A program made the position numbers and the translations under genes. Below the pieces are notes generated by a model. It was given only the letters and a program-made list of their open reading frames with translations, searched no databases and was not told the DNA's origin. 64,000 bases of DNA from Smittia aterrima. Taxonomy: Eukaryota; Arthropoda; Insecta; Diptera; Chironomidae. The stretch is taken from contig CP093830.1 in NCBI GenBank assembly GCA_033063855.1, forward strand, positions 21,328,854-21,392,853, given 5' to 3'. Below are positions 30,592-40,436 of the stretch, piece by piece. Position 1 is the stretch's first letter. Every line of letters begins with the position of its first letter.

Positions 30592-31821
30592 TTAGGTTGA
30601 AATTAAATTTTCAAACTTTTTTTTTAACATTTTAACACTTTCCTCGTCAATCGTGCAGAGGCTAATTCTCATAACGTTTGGCATTGACTTCAATAGAAAT
30701 TTTAAGCTGACAGCGTCAACTTTACCATCCAAGATTAGCTCAGTGATTGAGCTTGAAACTTCATTTGGAATTTCGTCTTTGGGCAAACTATGAAACTTCT
30801 CGAGGCATAAACTTTTGAGCTTTGGCAATTTCATGATCACATCGAAAGTTTCTTTGTCATAGAAGAGTTGGATTGTCAACTCTTCGAGATGGTCGCTTTG
30901 TGATATAAGAAATTTCCGTAGATTTGGTGTCTCATAGTCTCTGCTAACTGTCAAAGTTTTGAGCTTGAATTGAAATTCTGTATTGAACATTTGATTTATG
31001 TGATCAGATGTAACCGTAAAACTTGTTAGTTTATCAAAGTTGTTGAGCATTTTTCTTACTACGTAGATACTTAAATCATCTCCAATCTCAAGCTCTTCGA
31101 CTGAAACAGAGTTTGATAAAAACTTTACATAAGGTTTAGTCAAATTGGAATCATCATTAAGAAACAATTTCAATTTCTTTAGCTTTGGAAATTTTAAAGT
31201 TTTGAAATATTTAAAATTTGATGAACGGTTAGATGAAAACTTGAAAGGATTATAGTCATTCTCCGTGATTAAAATGCTTTCAACTGATGATTCGATTGAT
31301 GAAAGAAGTTTCCACATTTTGAGTTTGCCTTTAAAATAAACATTTCTGAGTGAAACATTTTTCCATTCGTGGGTTTGACTTTGAAGAAAATCAAGTGGCA
31401 ACTTGGTTATCTTCCGGCAGCTGTTTTCTTTTTGACCTCGTCGGATCTTAATGTTCTGATACATTCTCGAACTGTTCTTTAACAAATCAGAATCTTCTAA
31501 AGTCTCGAGCTTATGTTTCTCATCAAATATAACTGTTATGTTCTCCATTAGAGCTTTCGATGATGCGATGAAGTTGTAATAATTTGGATTAACTTCTGAA
31601 ATTACTAACAAATCAGTGCCCGTAAAATGATAAAAGATCATTTCAGGGATGCCGAGAAAACGCGAGAAATATTCCAAAGGATCCATGTTATTTTTTGCAA
31701 AATAGATTTTCTTTTTATGTTCTTCACTTGAAACTTCCTTGTCTTCTGCCTTCGTTTCCGCTTCTGGATTTAGCTTCAATGATAATTTCTTGATATCTAC
31801 TGCTGATGAGATTACATTCAT
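30592..31821 (-). CDS. F-box/LRR protein FBL11, chimeric linker
   Basis: A 409-residue protein. F-box MDPLEYFSRFLGIPEMIFYH with GTDLLVISEVNPNYYNF. The linker is mixed: it begins like type B of FBL1 (KENSCRKIT) and switches to type A (KLPLDFLQSQTHEWKN) within a few residues, suggesting gene conversion. LRR region FPKLKKLKLFL, SVEELEIGDDL, LPKLKSLCLEK, SITELILDGK, MPNVMRISLCT. The C-terminus stops early at KKKFENLIST. Its closest relative is FBL16, with which it shares the last third, the 3' flank and the promoter, as part of a multi-gene duplication. Confidence 0.77.
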   Translation of the reverse strand: MNVISSAVDIKKLSLKLNPEAETKAEDKEVSSEEHKKKIYFAKNNMDPLEYFSRFLGIPEMIFYHFTGTDLLVISEVNPNYYNFIASSKALMENITVIFDEKHKLETLEDSDLLKNSSRMYQNIKIRRGQKENSCRKITKLPLDFLQSQTHEWKNVSLRNVYFKGKLKMWKLLSSIESSVESILITENDYNPFKFSSNRSSNFKYFKTLKFPKLKKLKLFLNDDSNLTKPYVKFLSNSVSVEELEIGDDLSIYVVRKMLNNFDKLTSFTVTSDHINQMFNTEFQFKLKTLTVSRDYETPNLRKFLISQSDHLEELTIQLFYDKETFDVIMKLPKLKSLCLEKFHSLPKDEIPNEVSSSITELILDGKVDAVSLKFLLKSMPNVMRISLCTIDEESVKMLKKKFENLIST

Positions 31822-31999
31822 TTTTAAATCTTTAATCTAAAATGAAAAATTTTGAAATAAATATTATTTTAACCTTCAGGAGAGCGTGTCTTTCCTTTTC
31901 AATTGTTGAAAGTGAAATGAATTAAGCGGTAGCAAAGTTTTCAGTTTTTTTCGTACTTTTCACTTGAGTTCTTATTAGAAGGCAAGTGATAATTCACAT

Positions 32000-32036
32000 G
32001 AATTCCAATTAGAAGGCAAATCCGCTGGTAAACTAC
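32000..32036 (-). promoter_or_regulatory. FBL-family upstream box, FBL11, with a duplicated half site
   Basis: Minus strand: GTAGTTTACCAGCGGATTTG, then CCTTCTAATTGGAATTC. About 20 bp further toward the gene a second half site (TTGCCTTCTAATAAGAACTC, 31,966-31,985) repeats the palindrome. The same doubled arrangement stands before FBL12 and FBL16. The rest of 31,822-32,377 holds the 5'UTR intron, the repeated upstream block and the FBL12 3' flank. Confidence 0.62.
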
Positions 32037-32377
32037 AAAAATTCAAAAATCTGAAACAGAAGCGAACAGAACTGAGACTGAATATTTAGTGGAGTTCTCG
32101 AAGCTTTGCTTACAAATGAAGACACAGTTGATGATAATGCAAAGTAAAACTTCATGTTTGCTGAAAACTAAAAGTTGAAACCAAAAACTCGAAGAACGAG
32201 AAAATTATTTGCAAAAATTTTTATTGAAAAGGGTTTTCGTTAATTGAATAATTAATTTATTTTCCAGGATGACATTAAGTTAAAGATATTAGGATTGTTA
32301 TTATTCGTCATTTTCAAGTTCATTTTGCAAGTATCTTAACGGAGTTTACAAACTGTGACGATGAGAATAAAATAAAA

Positions 32378-33786
32378 TTATTCTGGATTGCCATTAAAAT
32401 TATCGATTTCTTCCTTGCTCAAATTTCTCAAAAGTTTAAGATTTTCTTTAAAACTTTCTCGAACATTGAAGACCGGACATTTTACAGTTGAAATTAAATT
32501 TTCAAACTTCCTTTGCAATGATTTCAACATTTTGACAGTTTCTTCATCGATTTCTTTATCGTAGAGACTAATTCTTCTAACGTTTGGCATTGACTTCAAC
32601 AGAAATTTTAACCAGACAGCGTCAATCTCTGAACGCAAGAATCGTTCGATGTTTAGTTCAGTGATTGAGCTTGACACTTCATGTGGAATTTCGTTAAAAG
32701 GAAAATCATGAAACTTCTCGAGGCATAAAGTTTTGAGCTTTGGCAATTTCATGATCACATCGAAAGTTTCTTTGTCGTAGTATCCATCGACTGTCAACTT
32801 TTCGAGATTGTCGCTTTGTGATTTAAGAAATTTCGGAAGATTTGATGTCCTATAAGGTCCAAAATTATAAATTTCCAAACTTTTAAGCTTGAATTGAAAT
32901 CGTTTCCAAGATTCATCATCTTCGTACATTTGATCGATGTGTAAAGAATACAACTTAAGACTTGTTAGTTTGTCGAAGTTTTCGAGCATTTTTGTTACTT
33001 CGTCGATACTTAAAAAATATCCAAGATCAAGTTCTTCGACTGAAACCGAGTTTGACAAGAATCTGATATAAGATTCACTCAAATCAGAATTATCAGTAAG
33101 AATCAAGCTTAATTTCTTTAGCTTTGGAAAGTTCAAAGCTCCGAAAGATTCAAATTTGGATGAATCATAAAATGAAAACTTGAAATGATGGCCGCTATAC
33201 TCTTCCACAGAAAGACTTTCTACTGACGATTCGATTGATGAAAGAAAATTCCACATTTCGAGTTTGTTTCCAAAATCAATTCCGACAAGTGAAACATTTT
33301 TCCATTCGTGAGACTTACTTTGAAGAAAATCAAGTGGCAAAGTGATAATGGAGTAGTCGTAATGAGGCAGGTTGAAAATGATCACTGGAAGATATGACCT
33401 TGTCCCACGATTTTAATGTTTTGATACAACCTCGAGCTGTTCTTCAGAAAATCAGAATCTTCTAAAGTCTCGAGCTTATGTTTCTCATCAAATATAACTG
33501 TTAATGTTTTCATGAGAGCTTTCGATGATGCGATGAAGTTGTAATAGCTTGGACTGACTTCTGAAATCTTAATCATGTCAGTGCCATCTAAATGATCGAA
33601 AATCATTTCGGACATGTCGAGAAAACGTGAGAAATATTCCAACGGATCCATTTTGATCTCAGCAAAATTGATTTTCTTTTTAGGTTCTTCACTTGAAACT
33701 TCCTTGTCTTCTGCTCTCGTTTCCGCTTCTGGATTGAGCTTCATTGATAATTTCTTGATATCAACTGCTGATGAGATTACATTCAT
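32378..33786 (-). pseudogene. F-box/LRR gene FBL12 with frameshifts in the linker
   Basis: Bases 33,786-33,382 encode the tail, F-box (MDPLEYFSRFLDMSEMIFDH) and linker as far as NIKIVGQGHIFQ, then stop. Bases 33,385-32,378 resume as PHYDYSIITLPLDFLQSKSH and run to the end. Against FBL13 there are two extra bases: GGACAAGGTCAT for GGACAAATCAT, and CAACCTGCCTC for CAACCTCCTC. The frame is therefore not restored. The C-terminus (KLLRNLSKEEIDNFNGNPE) runs into sequence that is 3' untranslated in sisters. Recent loss is likely because the remainder is free of stops. Confidence 0.78.
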
Positions 33787-33964
33787 TTTTAAATCTTTTA
33801 TCTAAAAAGAAAAATGAGTGGAAATAAATATTTTGAACCTTCAGAAGAGCGTGTTTTACCTTTTCAAATGTTGAGGGTGAAATGAATGAAGCGGTAGCAA
33901 AGTTTTCAGTTTATTTCGTACTTTTCACTTGAGTTCTTATTAGAAGGCAAATGATAATTCACAT

Positions 33965-34001
33965 GAATTCCAATTAGAAGGCAAATCCGCTGGTAAACTA
34001 C
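33965..34001 (-). promoter_or_regulatory. FBL-family upstream box, FBL12, with a duplicated half site
   Basis: Same sequence and doubled half site as before FBL11 and FBL16. The gap 33,787-34,390 otherwise contains the 5'UTR intron, the upstream block (34,010-34,130) and the FBL13 3' flank, closely matching 31,822-32,377. Confidence 0.62.
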
Positions 34002-34390
34002 AAAAATTCAAAAATCTGAAACAGAAGCGAACAGAACTGAGACTGAATATTTAGTGGAGTTCTCGAAACTTTGCTTACAAATGAAGACACAGTTGATGAT
34101 AATGCAAAGGTAAACTTCATATTTGCTGAAAAAAAAAAATTTGAAACCATAAGCTCGAAGAAAGAAAATTATTTCAAAAATTTTTATTGAAAAGGGTTTT
34201 CGTTAATTGAATAATTAATTTATTTTCCAGGATGACATTAAGTTAAAGATATTAGGATTGTTATTATTCGTCATTTTCAAGTTCATTTTGCAAGTATCTT
34301 AACGGAGTTTACAAACTGTGACGATGAGAATAAAATAAAATTATTCTGGATTGCCATTAAAATTATCGATTTCTTCCTTGCTCAAATTTC

Positions 34391-35752
34391 TCAAAAGTTT
34401 AAGATTTTCTTTAAAACTTTCTCGAACATTGAAGACCGGACATTTTCATTCTCGAAAAATCTCACTTCAAACTTCCTTTTCATTGATTTCAACATATTAA
34501 CAATTCCTTCATTGATTTCTTTATCGTAAAGACTAATTCTTCTAACGTTTGGCATTGACCTCAAAAAAAAATTTAAGCTGACAGCGTCAATCACTGAACT
34601 ACGCAAGAATCGTTCGAAAATTAGTTCAGTGATTGAGCTTGAAACTGCATTTGGAATTTCGTCTTTGGGCAAATCATGAATCCCCTTGAGGCTTAAACTT
34701 TTGAGCTTTGGCAACTTCATGATCACATCGAAAGTTTCTTTGTCGTAGTATCCATCGACTGTCAACTTTTCGAGATTGTCGCTTTGTGATTTAAGAAATT
34801 TCCGAAGATTTGATGACTCATTAGGTTCAAAATTATAAATTTCCAAACTTTTAAGCTTGAATTGAAACCTTTTCCATGATTCGTTATCTTCGTACATTTG
34901 ATCGATGTGTAAAGAATACAACTTAAGACTTGTTAGTTTGTCGAAGATTTCGAGCATTTTTGTCGCTTCTTCGATACTTAAAAAATACCCAAGATCAAGT
35001 TCTTCGACTGAAACCGAGTTCGACAAAAATCTGACATAAGGTTCACTCAAACCGGAATCGTCATTAGGATACAGTTCCAATTTCTTTAGCTTTGGAAATT
35101 TTAAAGCTCCGAAAGATTCAAATTTGGATGAATCATCAGATGAAAACTTATAACGATGAAGGCTATACTCTTCCACAGAAAGACTTTCTAATGATGATTC
35201 GATTGATGAAAGAAGTTTCCACATTTCGAGTTTGTTTCCAAAATTAATTCCGACAAGTGAAACATTTTTCCATTCGTGAGACTTACTTTGGAGAAAATCA
35301 AGTGGCAAAGTGATGCTTGAGTAGTCGTAATGAGGAGGTTGAAAATGATCACTGGAAGATATGATTTGTCCCACGATTTTAATGTTTTGATACAACCTCG
35401 AGCTGTTCTTCAGAAAATCAGAATCTTCTAAAGTTTCGAGCTTATGTTCCTTATCAAAAACAACTTTAATTTTTTTCATGAGAACTTTCGATGATGCGAT
35501 GAAGTTGTAGTAGCTTGGACTGACTTCTGAAACTTCTAACAATTCCTTGCCGTTTAAATGATCGAAAATCATTTCAGGGATGCCGAGAAAACGTGAGAAA
35601 TATTCCAACGGTTCAATTTTGTATTCAGCAAAATTGATTTTCTTTTTAGGTTCTTCACTTGAAACTTCCTTGTCTTCTGCTCTCGTTTTCGCTTCTGGAT
35701 TGAGCTTCATTGATAATTTCTTGATATCAACTGCTGATGAGATTATGTTCAT
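34391..35752 (-). CDS. F-box/LRR protein FBL13 (type A linker)
   Basis: A 453-residue complete member. The tail MNIISSAVDIKKLSMKLNPE equals that of FBL12. The usual MDPL at the F-box start is IEPL, a further sign that the upstream ATG is the true start. GKELLEVSEVSPSYYNF, type A linker with SSSDHFQPPHYDYSSITLPL, LRR segments FPKLKKLELYP, SVEELDLGYFL, LTSLKLYSLH, LPKLKSLSLKG, SITELIFERF, MPNVRRISLYDKE. Ends SSMFEKVLKKILNF. It is almost the same as FBL17 over the C-terminal two thirds. Confidence 0.79.
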   Translation of the reverse strand: MNIISSAVDIKKLSMKLNPEAKTRAEDKEVSSEEPKKKINFAEYKIEPLEYFSRFLGIPEMIFDHLNGKELLEVSEVSPSYYNFIASSKVLMKKIKVVFDKEHKLETLEDSDFLKNSSRLYQNIKIVGQIISSSDHFQPPHYDYSSITLPLDFLQSKSHEWKNVSLVGINFGNKLEMWKLLSSIESSLESLSVEEYSLHRYKFSSDDSSKFESFGALKFPKLKKLELYPNDDSGLSEPYVRFLSNSVSVEELDLGYFLSIEEATKMLEIFDKLTSLKLYSLHIDQMYEDNESWKRFQFKLKSLEIYNFEPNESSNLRKFLKSQSDNLEKLTVDGYYDKETFDVIMKLPKLKSLSLKGIHDLPKDEIPNAVSSSITELIFERFLRSSVIDAVSLNFFLRSMPNVRRISLYDKEINEGIVNMLKSMKRKFEVRFFENENVRSSMFEKVLKKILNF

Positions 35753-35897
35753 TTTTAAATATTTTATCTAAAAAGAAAAATGAGTGGAAATAAATATTTT
35801 TTCAACCTTCAGGAGAGCGTGTCTTACCTTTTCAATTGTTGAAAGTGAAATGAGTGAAGCGATAGCAAGGCTTCCTTTATGTCGTTCTTTTCTCTTG

Positions 35898-35933
35898 ATT
35901 TCTTATAAGAAGACAAATCCGCTGGTAAACTAC
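35898..35933 (-). promoter_or_regulatory. FBL-family upstream box, FBL13
   Basis: Minus strand: GTAGTTTACCAGCGGATTTG, then TCTTCTTATAAGAAATC. The 150-bp segment also found before FBL8 and FBL19 follows at 35,940-36,070. The gap 35,753-36,423 ends in the FBL14 3' flank with poly(A) signals near 36,245. Confidence 0.63.
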
Positions 35934-36423
35934 AAATGTTTTGAAAACCAAAGAAATGAAGGTTAACAACGTTCGACTAAAATCTTTAACTTTACAACAA
36001 CTTTTAGAACTCTTCGATCAACCTATTCAGTCTAAGAAAATGATTATTCTCAATTCAATCAAAAATCTGAAACAGAAACGAACAGAACTGAGACTAAAGT
36101 GGAATTCACGAAACTTTGCTTACAAATAAAGACAGTTGATGATAGTGCAAAGTAAGACTTCATATTTGCTGAAAAAATAAAATTTTAAACCATAAACTCG
36201 AATTATTTGCAAAGGTTTTTATTGAAATGGTCTTTCGTTTCCTAAATAAATAATTTATTTTCCAGGTTGACATAAAAGTTACAGATATTGAGATTATTAT
36301 TATTCGTCATTTTTAAGCTCATTTTGATCTTCACGAAGCTTACAAACTGTGCCGATGAGAATAAAATTAAAAACTATTTTTGTTTGCCATTAAAGTTATC
36401 GATTTCTTCCTCGCTTAAATTTC

Positions 36424-37791
36424 TTAAAAGTTTAAGACTTTTTTTAAAACATTCTTATATTTATCATATCGGACAATTTCAAACTCGAAAATTCTCACTT
36501 CAAACTTCCTTTTCATTGATTTCAACATTTTAACAATTTCTTTACCGTTTCTTTTATCGTAGAGACTAACTCTTCCAACGTTTGGCATTGACTTCAATAG
36601 AAATTTTAAGCTGACAGCGTCAACTTTACTATTCAAGGTTAGCTCAGTGATTGAGCTTGAAATTTCATTTGAAATTTCGTTCCTGGACAAATTATTAATC
36701 TCACCAAGGCATAAACTTTTAAGCTTTGTCAATTTCATAATCACACTGAAAGTTTCTTTGTCGGTGTGTCCATAGTTTTTCAACTTTTGTAGATGATCGC
36801 TTTGTGATTTAAGGAATTTCCGAAGATTTGATGACTCATAAGGTTTAAAACTATGAATTTCCAATCTTTTTAGCTTGAATTGAAACCGTTTCCAAGATTC
36901 GTCTTCGTACATTTGACCGATGTGTCTTGAATGCATCGTAAGACTTGTTAGTTTGTCGAAGTTTTCGAGCATTTTTGTCGATTCCTTTTTACTTAAAAAA
37001 TATCCAAGCACAAGTTCTTCAACTGAAATCGAGTTTGACAAGAATCTGACATAAGGTTCAGTCAAATCGGAATCGTTAATAGGATTCAATCTCAATTTCT
37101 TTAGTTTTGGAAAGTTCAAAGCTCCAAAGAATTCAAAATTTGAATCTTTAGATGAAAACTTGTAACGATGATAGCTATACTCATCCACAGAAAGACTTTC
37201 TACTGACGATTCGATTGATGAAAGAAGTTTCCACATTTCGAGTTTGGTTCCAAAATGAACATTTCTGACAATTGAAACATTTTTCCATTCGTGAGACTTA
37301 CTTTGAAGAAAATCAAGTGGCAAAATGGTACTGGAGTAGTCGGTAATAGGAGGTTGTAAATAGTCGGTAATATGAGGTTGTAAATAATCACTGCGATGTA
37401 TGATTTGTCCCACGATTTTAATGTTTTGATACAACCTCGAGCTGTTCTTCAGCAAATCAGAATCTTCCGAATTCGTTAGTTTATGCTCCTTATCAAAAAC
37501 AATTTTTATTTTCTTCATTAGAACTTTCGATGATGCGATGAAGTTGTAGTAGCTTGGATTGACTTCTGAAATTTCTAACAAGTCAGTTCCGTTGAAATGT
37601 TGAAAGATAATTTCAGGAATATCGAGAAAACGTGAGAAATATTCCAACGGATCCATGTTGATCTCAGCAAAATTGATTTTCTTTTTATGAACTTCACTTG
37701 AAACTTCCTCGACTTCTGCTTTAGTTTCCTCCACAAGCTTTCGCTTCGATGATAATTTCTTGATATCAACTGCTGATGAGATTACGTCCAT
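36424..37791 (-). CDS. F-box/LRR protein FBL14 with a duplicated linker segment
   Basis: A 455-residue protein. Tail DIKKLSSKRKLVEETK; F-box MDPLEYFSRFLDIPEIIFQH with GTDLLEISEVNPSYYNF. In the linker an eight-residue unit is duplicated (YLQPHITD then YLQPPITD, a 24-bp tandem duplication at about 37,339-37,386), at the same site where FBL6 carries its 24-bp expansion. Type A signature TILPLDFLQSKSHEWKN, with an extra residue after it (SIVRNVHF). LRR segments FPKLKKLRLNP, SVEELVLGYFL, LTSLTMHS, LTKLKSLCLGE, MPNVGRVSLYDKR. Ends KYKNVLKKVLNF. Confidence 0.78.
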   Translation of the reverse strand: MDVISSAVDIKKLSSKRKLVEETKAEVEEVSSEVHKKKINFAEINMDPLEYFSRFLDIPEIIFQHFNGTDLLEISEVNPSYYNFIASSKVLMKKIKIVFDKEHKLTNSEDSDLLKNSSRLYQNIKIVGQIIHRSDYLQPHITDYLQPPITDYSSTILPLDFLQSKSHEWKNVSIVRNVHFGTKLEMWKLLSSIESSVESLSVDEYSYHRYKFSSKDSNFEFFGALNFPKLKKLRLNPINDSDLTEPYVRFLSNSISVEELVLGYFLSKKESTKMLENFDKLTSLTMHSRHIGQMYEDESWKRFQFKLKRLEIHSFKPYESSNLRKFLKSQSDHLQKLKNYGHTDKETFSVIMKLTKLKSLCLGEINNLSRNEISNEISSSITELTLNSKVDAVSLKFLLKSMPNVGRVSLYDKRNGKEIVKMLKSMKRKFEVRIFEFEIVRYDKYKNVLKKVLNF

Positions 37792-37967
37792 TTTTAAATC
37801 TTTTACCTAAAAAGAAAAATGAATTAAAATAAATTTTTTTTGAACTTTCAGGAGAGCGTGTCTTACCTTTTCAAATGTTGAGAGTGAAATGAATGAAGCG
37901 ACAGCAAGGCTTCCTTTTATTCGTTCTTTTCACTTGAATTCTTAATGAGTCAAGTGATAATTCACAT

Positions 37968-38004
37968 GAGTTCTTATTAGAATGCAAATCCGCTGGTAAA
38001 CTAC
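37968..38004 (-). promoter_or_regulatory. FBL-family upstream box, FBL14
   Basis: Minus strand: GTAGTTTACCAGCGGATTTG, then CATTCTAATAAGAACTC. A decayed half site (GAATTCTTAATGAGTCAAGT, 37,936-37,955) lies nearer the gene. The upstream block (38,035-38,150) and a 3' flank of a further FBL gene (38,165-38,300) follow, although that gene is now only a remnant. Confidence 0.6.
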
Positions 38005-38327
38005 AAAATTTTTGATTCAAAAATCTCAAAAAGAAACGAACAGAACTGAGAATAAATATTTAGTGGAATTCACGAAGCTTTGCTTACAAATGAATACACT
38101 GTTGATGATAATGCAAAGTTAAACTTCATGTTTGCTGAAAAATAAAATTTGAAACCATAAACTCCAAGAAAGACTCTTTCGTTTCTTAAATAAATTATTT
38201 TCCAGTTTGTCTTAAAAGTTACAGATATTAAGATTTTAATTATTCGTCATTTTTAAATTCATTTTGATCTTCAGGAAGCTTACAAACTGTGCCGATGACC
38301 GACCTGTTCCTGTCACAGAAATACCCT

Positions 38328-38415
38328 GATTTCAACATTTTAACAATTTCTTCATCGATTTCTTTATCGTAAAGACTAATTCTTCTAACGTTTGGCATAG
38401 ACTTCAAAAGAAATC
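38328..38415 (-). pseudogene. C-terminal remnant of an FBL gene (probably FBL15)
   Basis: Eighty-eight bases encode, on the minus strand, the family ending SMPNVRRISLYDKEIDEEIV. Sequence identity then stops abruptly at the 86-bp repeat. Together with the N-terminal remnant at 40,264-40,436 it brackets a foreign segment of about 1.85 kb. I read the two as the ends of one gene whose middle was replaced. Confidence 0.8.
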
Positions 38416-38568
38416 CTCATAGTTGCAGCATATTTCTGACAAGACTCAATAATTCAAGAAACTTTGAAATATTTCTGACGGAGAAGACTTCAATAGAAAT
38501 CCTCATAGTTGCAGCATATTTCTGACACGACTCAATAATTCAATAAACCTTAGAATATTTCTGACTAT
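38399..38568. repeat. 86-bp tandem repeat, two copies
   Basis: Units start at 38,399 and 38,485 with AGACTTCAAAAGAAATCC or AGACTTCAATAGAAATCC, continue TCATAGTTGCAGCATATTTC and end near TATTTCTGAC. The first bases of each unit are FBL coding sequence, so the duplication arose after the foreign segment joined the FBL remnant. Confidence 0.85.
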
Positions 38569-39210
38569 GCAAGAAATAGTTTTTCATCGGACAAGAAGCG
38601 TTTTTCAGAGTCGGGTCGTTGAAAGTTTCACCAACTTTATTTTCCAAGCTACGCGATATCTGGCAAAGTAAATATAAAATAAGATCAAACCAACGCTAAG
38701 AAAGCTGAGAAAACGTTGCCGGTAACAATACGGATCGGACAAGCATAACATTATTCAAGTTTTTAAGTAAGTTTCAATTTATAAAAAATAATTAGGTTAT
38801 TTCGCAATATTTCGCGAAAGTTTTTTTTAATTCGTCTCTCGACATTGCTCGAATTTGCATTTTGCCTACCAAAAATAATCATTCTCAAGAGAATGTATCA
38901 CCCTGTGTATCACAATTGAGATAATGAACATTTTTTAAACCTTTTCTTGAGCCACGTTTTCCTAACCTGAAAACATTTCTGTTTCTTGATCTCTTTAGTT
39001 ATTATCACCAGATTACTTTCTATTTAAGAACTCATGAATATTGCGAGGGCCTAAAAACGCGGCCTTGTTGAATTTAATATTACCATAATATCAATTCAAG
39101 CAATGTCTTAATCCTAAAATAAATTCCAATTGGTATTAATCGAATAACTTCAATTCAATTTCAGACAAGAGCTATATCTCAAAAAACTAAGGAGTCGAAG
39201 AAAACACATC
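38569..39210. other. Non-FBL intergenic segment upstream of the pseudokinase gene
   Basis: This stretch has no similarity that I can see to the FBL flanks and no open frame of note. It is the upstream part of the segment inserted into the array and presumably contains the promoter and leader of the gene at 39,211. A possible leader splice donor (AAGTAAGTTTC) occurs near 38,765. Confidence 0.5.
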
Positions 39211-39995
39211 ATGGAGAGTACCAAATTTAACCTATTCAAAAACTCTAAGTTTTCTATTGAAGTTGAAGAGCTTAAACGAGGAAGCGTCGCCATTGACAAT
39301 ACAGTAAACGCATTCAATGCTCTAAAGGATAGCGCAGATCACAAGTATAGGCATCGCATTCTTGAGCTTATCAATGCGTCGGATACAAAGCTTATTGTAG
39401 AAAATTTCGGAGTTCCACTATGCAAGAAAGTTGAAACATTATGGCGTGCTGACAATAAAATCGGAAAATTTAAAGAAATGTCAAAACAAATCCTGGAAGG
39501 ATACAGCGTCCTGTATGAAAGCAATATTGTTCACAATGATGTTTCTCTTAGCAACATCATGATCATGCACCGCAGTAAGAACATAAAGTTGAAAATTCGC
39601 AATTTTGAGAAATCGAGCACTAAACCTCAAGTATGTACAAATAAGTTCAAATCGATAAATTTCTATATTATTTTTTATTTTTACAGAGATTTGATTTCAA
39701 AATCGAATGTCAAAACATCGCTCGTCTTCTTCAGAGTTTGTTTTTGAAATTCGATTTCAATAGTGTTGATGATGGAGGTGATGTTGACAACCTGTTACAA
39801 TGCTTGGATATTGTCACCAAGATTCTAAATTCAGATAATGGTTCCGCCAAGGATTGTCTGAATACTCCATTGTTTTGGGACACGGAAAAAACAATTCAGT
39901 TCTTTTTCAAACTTGATATGCAGGATTCTTCTAATAAGCATAATTGGAACAAAACATTTAAATTACTCAACGAATTTAACTCTGTTTCTAATTGA
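39211..39995 (+). CDS. IRE1/RNase L-like pseudokinase with truncated KEN domain
   Basis: Two exons, 39,211-39,630 and 39,687-39,995, joined in frame, give 242 residues. Residues about 85-135 look like a kinase catalytic loop (ILEGYSVLYESNIVHNDVSL, then SNIMI), in which HRD has become HND; the metal-binding DFG equivalent is NFE (KIRNFEKSS). A segment near residue 205 (TPLFWDTEKTIQFFFKLD) resembles the start of the KEN RNase domain of IRE1 and RNase L, normally HPFFW. The protein ends about 25 residues later, so the catalytic part of KEN is missing, and the kinase N-lobe with its lysine and glycine loop is mostly absent. It should be inactive as kinase and as RNase; a regulatory decoy role is possible, decay equally so. 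It is the only non-FBL gene inside the array and is on the opposite strand. Confidence 0.55.
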
Positions 39996-40263
39996 TTAGA
40001 CTAAGCAGAAATTACTCAATAAGAATTTACTTAAAAAGAATAAAGTAAAAATCGTTTCAAAAATTCATAAAAGTTCTTCAAATTCTTTGGTCTCATACAA
40101 TTCTTTCTTTTCAGAAGTTCAGACAATTTTAAAATTGAATTTCCTGTTCCACAGTGGAAATTCTACTCGAAGCCCATATGTCTTGATTTCCACATAACTC
40201 ATCAACAGAGAATAATTTTCCAAATACTTGCTAAATGAGAGAGATAGGAAAACAACAGACAAA

Positions 40264-40436
40264 GTGAAATAATCGAAAATCATTTCGGGAATGCCAAGAA
40301 AGCGCGAGAAATATTCCAATGGATCCATGTTGCTAAAAGTTAGGTTAGAGAATTTAATCTTCATATTTGACGATTCTACTTTTGTTTCCTTCTTCTCGAT
40401 CGGAATATCAATTGCAATATTTCGCTTCAATGACAT
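40264..40436 (-). pseudogene. N-terminal remnant of FBL15
   Basis: From the ATG at 40,436 it encodes MSLKRNIAIDIPIEKKETKV and the start of the F-box (MDPLEYFSRFLGIPEMIFDY), almost as in FBL10. Homology stops after DYFT; the frame then runs through unrelated sequence to a stop at about 40,119. The 5' leader resembles that of FBL10, but the splice donor GTAAGA is deleted (40,515) and no upstream box is found in 40,446-40,811, which holds the FBL16 3' flank. Confidence 0.8.

Noticed and set aside
38569..39210. Transposase or reverse transcriptase source for the segment carrying the pseudokinase gene
   Set aside because: No such coding sequence, terminal repeats or poly(A) tail were found; the intron in the gene also argues against retroposition.
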